Below are positions 47,578-51,404 of a stretch of 51,404 bases of DNA, piece after piece. Numbering within the stretch: position 1 is the stretch's first letter; the number at the start of each line of letters is the position of its first letter. The stretch lies in the NCBI GenBank assembly GCA_001801105.1, contig MGWS01000023.1:1-51404 (forward strand). The letters run 5' to 3'. This DNA is from Gallionellales bacterium GWA2_60_18. Lineage in GTDB: Bacteria; Pseudomonadota; Gammaproteobacteria; Burkholderiales; Gallionellaceae. The translations under genes were made by a program, and so were the position numbers. The notes beneath the pieces were generated by a model. It saw only the letters and a program-made list of their open reading frames with translations. It was not told the origin of the DNA and ran no database searches.

Positions 47578-47610
47578 TTGACTTGATGTTTGTTCCCATA
47601 TATGGAACAA
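47578..47610 (+). promoter_or_regulatory. higB promoter overlapped by a dyad operator
   Basis: TTGACT (47578-47583) and TATGGA (47601-47606), 17 bases apart, form a plausible sigma-70 promoter. The dyad TTGTTCC-N7-GGAACAA (47590-47610) covers the spacer and -10 box, where a HigA-type repressor would block polymerase. It is 64 bases upstream of the higB start codon. Confidence 0.6.
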
Positions 47611-47673
47611 TTAACGCATTCCCCGTTCGAGAACTATGAATGATATCCGGTGAGATGAATTCGAAATTATTTT

Positions 47674-47958
47674 ATGAGAATTATTGGGTTAAATCGCATA
47701 CACGATTTTTGTGCCGCACACGCGGATTGTCGCCGATGGCTTGAGAACTGGATTAGTGACGTAAAGGATAGTCATTGGCAAACGACTCACGATATACGTC
47801 TTCGATACTCCAGCGCTAGCTTTTTGTCTAGTAACGTAGTCATCTTCAACGTAAAGGGAAATGATTACAGGCTGGAAACGCAAGTTGCATTCAATGTTGG
47901 GGTAGTGGCAATCAAATGGATTGGAACGCATGCTGCATACACGCGCCGTAATGGTTAG
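47674..47958 (+). CDS. higB: HigB-type mRNA interferase toxin
   Basis: The 94-residue protein has the HigB/RelE-fold pattern: MRIIGLNRIHDFCAAHADCRRWLENWISDVKDSHW, then RYSSASFLSSNVVIFNVKGNDYRLETQVAF and a final VAIKWIGTHAAYTRR. The conserved NVKGNDYRL and WIGTHAAY motifs include the basic and aromatic residues used in ribosome-dependent mRNA cleavage. The length is typical. As in higBA loci the toxin comes first and the antitoxin-like gene begins six bases after its stop. No clear Shine-Dalgarno precedes the ATG. Confidence 0.9.
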   Translation: MRIIGLNRIHDFCAAHADCRRWLENWISDVKDSHWQTTHDIRLRYSSASFLSSNVVIFNVKGNDYRLETQVAFNVGVVAIKWIGTHAAYTRRNG

Positions 47959-47964
47959 GTAAAC

Positions 47965-49191
47965 ATGGAACCGAAAGTAATTAAAAACGAGCAAAGCTAT
48001 CACTCAATTCTTCAAGAAGCTGAGCGGCTGGTTGCACTTGATCCCGCTACGAGTTCTAAGGAAGCTGAACGCTTGGAGCTATTGACTGTGCTTCTTGAGG
48101 ATTATGAGCGCCGGGAGTTTCTTTTTGAAACACCTGATCCGATTGAAGCGATAGAGTTCAGAATGAATGAACAGGGCTTGCGGCAGATCGACTTGGTTCC
48201 TTTGATTGGGAGCAGAAGTAGAGTTTCTGAGGTGCTTGCAAGAAAGCGGCCTTTGACTGTTCAGATGATTCGTGCGTTGTCTACGGGATTGGGTATTCCA
48301 CTAGATGCGCTTGTGATGGAAACAAAACCCAATATTGTAGGAACACCAGCAGATTCTTCATTTGACTGGAAGAAGTTTCCTGTGAAGGAAATGGAGCAGC
48401 GGGGCTGGCTTGCAGCCTTAAAGACTAAGACCGATGCGTCAATTGAGGAAGTTGTTCAAGCGTTTTTATCTCAAGTGGCATCTGGTGCGAGAAGAGCTGT
48501 AATGTATCGTCGAAATTTCCGAGGAGAGGAAGTCGATCAAAAAACGTATTACTCGACATTAGCTTGGACGGCGCGTGTGTTGATACGTGCTAAAGAGTCA
48601 GCAATCAACCAGCCAGTGAAATTCGACCCATCTAAGATCACGCCTGAACTCCTTCGTGATCTTGCGCGATTGAGTTGGCTAAGCGATGGCCCGCGTTTGG
48701 CGATAGAGTTTCTTGCAAAATATGGCATTGTTGTGATTGTTGAGCCTCGGTTACCGAACACGCTTCTAGACGGCGCGGCGATGCTTACTGAAAATGGCGT
48801 TCCGGTTGTTGGTCTTACACTCCGATACGACCGAATAGATTATTTTTGGTTTACGTTGCTACACGAGGTGGCTCATATTTGGCGGCACCTAAATTCCTCC
48901 GACGATATTTTCATTGATCGCATCGAAAATATTGATTCGAAAGTAATGGCTGAGAAAGAAGCCAATAGAATTTCGCGCGATTCGTTCATTCCTCGCGGAA
49001 TTTGGAAGAGAAGTTCTGCATTTTTATCTCCAACAAAGGAGAATATCCAACAACTTGCTGATGAATTGCATATTCATCCAGCGATAGTAGTTGGAAGGCT
49101 GCAATATGAAACAGGTAGTTTTGAGCGATTCAGGGAATTTTTGGGGCAGGGGTCGGTGCGGAAATGTTTTTCTAACGTCTCATTCAAGTGA
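47965..49191 (+). CDS. HigA-like HTH antitoxin fused to an ImmA/IrrE metallopeptidase
   Basis: The 408-residue protein is three times the length of a HigA antitoxin. Residues about 1-120 resemble HigA: an acidic helical start (LLTVLLEDYERREF), then an HTH (RQIDLVPLIGSRSRVSEVLARKRPLTVQMIRALSTGLGIPLDAL). The remainder is an ImmA/IrrE-type zinc peptidase: LLHEVAHIWRH with HExxH at residues 300-304, and a downstream helix AEKEANRIS that can supply the third ligand. ImmA cleaves a repressor in ICEBs1 and IrrE cleaves DdrO in Deinococcus. The fusion suggests an antitoxin or repressor under its own proteolytic control. It follows higB by six bases and precedes the beta-family gene by eight. Confidence 0.85.
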   Translation: MEPKVIKNEQSYHSILQEAERLVALDPATSSKEAERLELLTVLLEDYERREFLFETPDPIEAIEFRMNEQGLRQIDLVPLIGSRSRVSEVLARKRPLTVQMIRALSTGLGIPLDALVMETKPNIVGTPADSSFDWKKFPVKEMEQRGWLAALKTKTDASIEEVVQAFLSQVASGARRAVMYRRNFRGEEVDQKTYYSTLAWTARVLIRAKESAINQPVKFDPSKITPELLRDLARLSWLSDGPRLAIEFLAKYGIVVIVEPRLPNTLLDGAAMLTENGVPVVGLTLRYDRIDYFWFTLLHEVAHIWRHLNSSDDIFIDRIENIDSKVMAEKEANRISRDSFIPRGIWKRSSAFLSPTKENIQQLADELHIHPAIVVGRLQYETGSFERFREFLGQGSVRKCFSNVSFK

Positions 49192-49199
49192 GGTGATTC

Positions 49200-50327
49200 A
49201 TGAAATCAAAGCAGTTATATTCGCCAATAATTAAAGGCAAGCTGAATGATCTGAAGGCAATCGATAGATTGCCTGAGGACACGCGTTCCAAGATCAAACC
49301 CCTGATTGAAATTATGCCTCTCCCAAAAAAAGAGAATTCCAACATTGAAAAACATCTCAATAAATTTGTGAACTACATTGAGAAGTATGCCCAGGGCGGA
49401 GATATGTTTATTGATCTCTATGGGTTGAAACCAAAAATGAAAACCCCAGATGGTTTGGATGCGACATTGAAGGGATTTCATCTATTAAAAGAACGAGGGA
49501 TAAGCCTGACGCCAACATATGGATTTGAGCGTGATGAAGGGCTTTGGGATTCGCTAAGTGATGTTGTCAAAAACTTTGATAATGGATTTTGCTTCCGCAT
49601 CGACATCGATGACCTTGATGATCTGGCGGACTCAACTATGGGGCAAGTTATTGACAGGTCTTCGCAACTGGGTTTGAAACCGAAGGATGTGGATTTGCTT
49701 ATTGATTTGCGTGACTTGGCAGATCACGACCTGGATGAATTAAAAGAGCGGGTGATAGATTTTCTGTTGCTTATTCCACAAGGCATGAAATATCGCTCGA
49801 TTATTTTGGCTGGTTCATCTGCACTTAAAACAGTTACAAATATTCCAAAGGATAGTTTTGCTCATATTCTTCGGAAGGAACTTCATCTTTGGATAAATCT
49901 CCAACGAGATATTCCAGAATCACTTTCGCTGATATACGGGGATTACGGAGTAATTCATCCTGACTTCATCGAGATGACGGGACCTAATAAAAATATGAAT
50001 GCAAAAGTTCGTTATACCCATCAAGGACGGATTACCTATTTTCGCGGACATGGACTCCTACGTCCAGTTACGGATTATGAGCAATACCGTGAGCTTGCAG
50101 ATAACGTAAGAAATTCTTCTGGTTTCATGGGAGGCGATTTTAGTAATGGCGATCAATACGTGGAGAATGTCGCAAACCACATTGAAACAACTGGCTCGCC
50201 TGGGACATGGGTCCTTGCGGACATGAATCATCATATTATGTATACAACAATGCAGATGGAATCTTTAGTCAGTAAAGTTCGTGTTGAAGAAGCAGAGCTT
50301 GAGTTGGAGGCGCTGTTTTTGGAATGA
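49200..50327 (+). CDS. beta family protein, function unknown
   Basis: The 375-residue protein resembles those annotated 'beta family protein' (Pfam Beta_protein). Typical features are the N-terminal YSPIIKGKLNDLKAIDRLPEDTRSKIKPLIEIMP, a series of parallel strand endings (MFIDLYGL, GISLTPTYGFER, FCFRIDIDDL, DLLIDLRDL, SIILAGSS) suggesting a barrel, and the C-terminal LIYGDYGVIHPDF followed by VRYTHQGRITYFRGHG. Such proteins are found in phages and accessory islands; no biochemical role is known to me. The ATG at 49200 is eight bases after the HigA-peptidase stop, so it is almost certainly in the same operon. It is AT-rich like its neighbours. Confidence 0.8.
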   Translation: MKSKQLYSPIIKGKLNDLKAIDRLPEDTRSKIKPLIEIMPLPKKENSNIEKHLNKFVNYIEKYAQGGDMFIDLYGLKPKMKTPDGLDATLKGFHLLKERGISLTPTYGFERDEGLWDSLSDVVKNFDNGFCFRIDIDDLDDLADSTMGQVIDRSSQLGLKPKDVDLLIDLRDLADHDLDELKERVIDFLLLIPQGMKYRSIILAGSSALKTVTNIPKDSFAHILRKELHLWINLQRDIPESLSLIYGDYGVIHPDFIEMTGPNKNMNAKVRYTHQGRITYFRGHGLLRPVTDYEQYRELADNVRNSSGFMGGDFSNGDQYVENVANHIETTGSPGTWVLADMNHHIMYTTMQMESLVSKVRVEEAELELEALFLE

Positions 50328-50521
50328 CCCATTTGAAGGGGGAAGCTTCAGTTTTGTTTTCAATTAATTCAAACTGGGGAAATGCGATGCTGCCGCCCTT
50401 GTTAATTCCGTTAATTCTTCAAACAGGCGTGTCCGTATTTCAACTGTTATGCTTTTCAACATCGCAGCACACGCTCATAGGAGAAAATAATGACCATTCC
50501 TGTAACTGGTTGGAAAAATAA
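50324..50521 (+). CDS. possible small protein overlapping the beta-family stop
   Basis: A 65-residue frame begins at an ATG overlapping the beta-family stop (ATGA), which hints at translational coupling. It contains one hydrophobic stretch (MLPPLLIPLILQTGVSVFQLLCF) that could be a membrane segment, and its end overlaps the next gene in another frame. No family is recognised, so it may be a chance frame. Confidence 0.25.
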   Translation: MTHLKGEASVLFSINSNWGNAMLPPLLIPLILQTGVSVFQLLCFSTSQHTLIGENNDHSCNWLEK

Positions 50522-50789
50522 GGTTGGCACTTCCGATAGAGGATGTAAGTGCGGTACGTGGAAGGATCATTGGATCAAGTTTGCAAACAAACCCTGGCCA
50601 GCAACCTGCTCGGTGAAGGACTGCTCAAGCGCCCCAACACTGGGGGCCCATGCCATAAATTCCGCAGTAACCGGCGAGCGAATTGTTCCCATGTGTGATT
50701 CGTGCAATAAGCTTAGCAGCACGTTTACGCTCAAAGGATCAATCACGGTTCCGAGCGCAAACAAGTCGGAAACTTGTGAAAAGACATAA
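50490..50789 (+). CDS. small Cys/His-rich (treble-clef-like) protein
   Basis: The 99-residue protein starts at the ATG at 50490 with AGGAGAAAA upstream. It has several metal-site candidates: CKCGTW (residues 19-21), CSVKDCSS (40-45), GAHAIN with a histidine near 54, and MCDSCNK (69-72). This spacing recalls a degenerate HNH or treble-clef zinc fold. Without a clear catalytic HNH triad, binding of nucleic acid or protein is as likely as cleavage. It is the last gene of the island operon; its stop codon is the TAA of CATAACGCGG. Confidence 0.7.
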   Translation: MTIPVTGWKNKVGTSDRGCKCGTWKDHWIKFANKPWPATCSVKDCSSAPTLGAHAINSAVTGERIVPMCDSCNKLSSTFTLKGSITVPSANKSETCEKT

Positions 50790-51042
50790 CGCGGCAGCCG
50801 AGAGGAACGGCCTGCAAGCTACGATACAGGTTCCCGCCGCTCTTTGCGCTCCGGCCGCCCCTCACTTCCTCGTTGACAGGCAGCTTGGTGGAGGAAAGCG
50901 GACGTTATATGACGTGAATCAAAAGAGCCGCAAAGGCCGACAAGCGGGCGATCGCAGTGCCACCCTGCCGTTCCTGGCACCCACCAGCCCCATACCTCTA
51001 TACCATCACCGCCAGAAAACAGCCTTAACTTCTCGTGCAAAC
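50790..51042. other. GC-rich non-coding stretch at the right end of the island
   Basis: The composition returns to GC-rich. It starts CATAACGCGGCAGCC (the first bases belong to the preceding stop) and contains GCGGACGTTATATG at about 50898-50911, a pair weakly reminiscent of an integron attC site (see rejected items). I see no convincing coding frame. Confidence 0.4.
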
Positions 51043-51081
51043 AAAAATCCCGGAGTCGCCTCCGGGATTTCGGTGTGCTGC
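51043..51081 (-). terminator. sodB terminator and right copy of the 39-bp direct repeat
   Basis: On the minus strand, nine-base arms ATCCCGGAG and CTCCGGGAT followed by TTTTG form a strong intrinsic terminator just after the sodB stop codon at 51095. The same 39 bases, with one mismatch, occur at 46328-46366, the left boundary of the island. Confidence 0.88.
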
Positions 51082-51094
51082 GGGTGATTTCGGG

Positions 51095-51404
51095 TCAGGC
51101 GAAGTTCTTCGCCGCGAAGTCCCAGTTCACCAGGTTGTTGAGGAAGGTCTCGACGAACTTGGGGCGCAGGTTGCGGTAGTCGATGTAGTAGGCGTGTTCC
51201 CACACGTCCACGCACAGTAGCGCCTTGTCGCCGGTGGTCAGCGGCGTGCCGGCGGCGCCCATGTTGACGATGTCCACGCTGCCGTCGGCCTTCTTCACCA
51301 GCCAGGTCCAGCCGGAGCCGAAGTTGCCCACGGCGGAGGTCTGGAACGCCTTCTTGAACTCGTCAAGGCTGCCCCACTTCTTGTTGATGGCATCGGCCAG
51401 CGCG
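51095..51404 (-). CDS. sodB: superoxide dismutase (Fe/Mn family), C-terminal part; 5' end beyond window
   Basis: About 103 C-terminal residues are present and the frame is open to the window end. The enzyme converts superoxide to peroxide and oxygen. KKWGSLDEFKKAF, GNFGSGWTWLV and DVWEHAYYIDYRNLRPKFVETFLNNLVNW are the conserved C-terminal motifs; the Asp and His of DVWEHAYY are metal ligands. Features such as FGSGW and the AALLCVDVWEHAYY-like context favour the iron-type SodB, but metal choice cannot be proven from this fragment. Confidence 0.93.
   Translation of the reverse strand, partial: ALADAINKKWGSLDEFKKAFQTSAVGNFGSGWTWLVKKADGSVDIVNMGAAGTPLTTGDKALLCVDVWEHAYYIDYRNLRPKFVETFLNNLVNWDFAAKNFA

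Larger units (their letters stand above)
47169..47673. other. intergenic region between two divergent toxin-antitoxin operons
   Basis: These 505 bases hold the operator-like dyad and 23-bp repeat for the left pair and the higB promoter with its dyad at the right (listed separately). Between about 47260 and 47570 I find no gene or RNA; short frames here lack ribosome binding sites. Composition becomes AT-rich from here to about 50500. Confidence 0.5.

Noticed and set aside
50324..50521. The 65-codon frame overlapping the beta-family stop as a firm gene
   Set aside because: ATGA coupling is suggestive, but there is no family match, no strong Shine-Dalgarno, and its end overlaps the next gene. 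Listed only at low confidence.
50780..50915. Integron attC site after the last island gene
   Set aside because: The stop codon lies in CATAACGCGG and GCGGACGTTATATG follows about 110 bases later, which recalls R boxes. The inner L-box complementarity does not align, the consensus GTTRRRY is not met and no integrase or cassette array is visible.

Overview
The window looks like a chromosomal segment of a betaproteobacterium, most likely Nitrosomonadales (Gallionellaceae or Sulfuricellaceae-like). This is an inference from GC-rich core genes, a two-subunit pyruvate carboxylase next to pyruvate:ferredoxin oxidoreductase and PPDK, an sdhC-D-A order, a phosphoketolase/acetate kinase pair and many short palindromic repeats. 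No rRNA, CRISPR array, transposase or integrase was seen.

Layout. 1-1777: a PIN toxin cut by the left edge and an HNH protein of unknown role. 2154-12223: a C3/C4 node, with pycB and pycA on the minus strand and nifJ and ppdK on the plus strand. 12333-15927: sdhC-sdhD-sdhA (no sdhB beside them) divergent from mdh. 16002-29190: one long minus-strand nitrate assimilation unit in transcription order nasT, nrtA, nrtB, a tandem-ATPase nrtC, a cytoplasmic NrtA paralogue (NasS candidate), an outer-membrane porin, nirB, nirD, nasA. 29389-32635: an AmmeMemoRadiSam operon (amrB, amrA, amrS) plus an alpha/beta hydrolase. 32643-36761: a hypothetical gene, a phosphoribosyltransferase, rlmB and rnr. 36806-36890: tRNA-Leu(CAG) with a duplicated tail. 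37386-42538: rlmD, a PolB-like exonuclease, ydbL-ynbE-ydbH and a small hypothetical gene. 42558-46231: ackA and xfp. 46328-51081: a visibly AT-richer accessory island bounded by 39-bp direct repeats. 51095-51404: the C-terminal part of sodB.

The best regulatory signal lies between nasT and nrtA. In transcription order it shows a near-consensus sigma-54 promoter, two hairpins with six-base loops carrying A at position 1 and G at position 4 (the RNA motif bound by ANTAR proteins), a strong intrinsic terminator, then nrtA. NasT, an ANTAR protein, is encoded immediately upstream. A second sigma-54 element and an NtrC-like dyad precede nasT. The model is that nitrogen limitation (NtrC/sigma-54) starts transcription and nitrate (sensed by the NasS-like protein, relayed by NasT) allows read-through.

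The best candidate for an undescribed system is in the island: a HigB-type toxin, an antitoxin-like HTH protein fused to an ImmA/IrrE zinc protease, a 'beta family' protein and a small Cys/His-rich protein, all on one strand with tight spacing, behind a promoter overlapped by a dyad. A separate PIN/AbrB toxin-antitoxin pair sits beside it between 23-bp direct repeats. The island repeats duplicate the sodB terminator, which suggests insertion there. Several palindromic repeat families are also present, one of them inserted in frame inside amrB.
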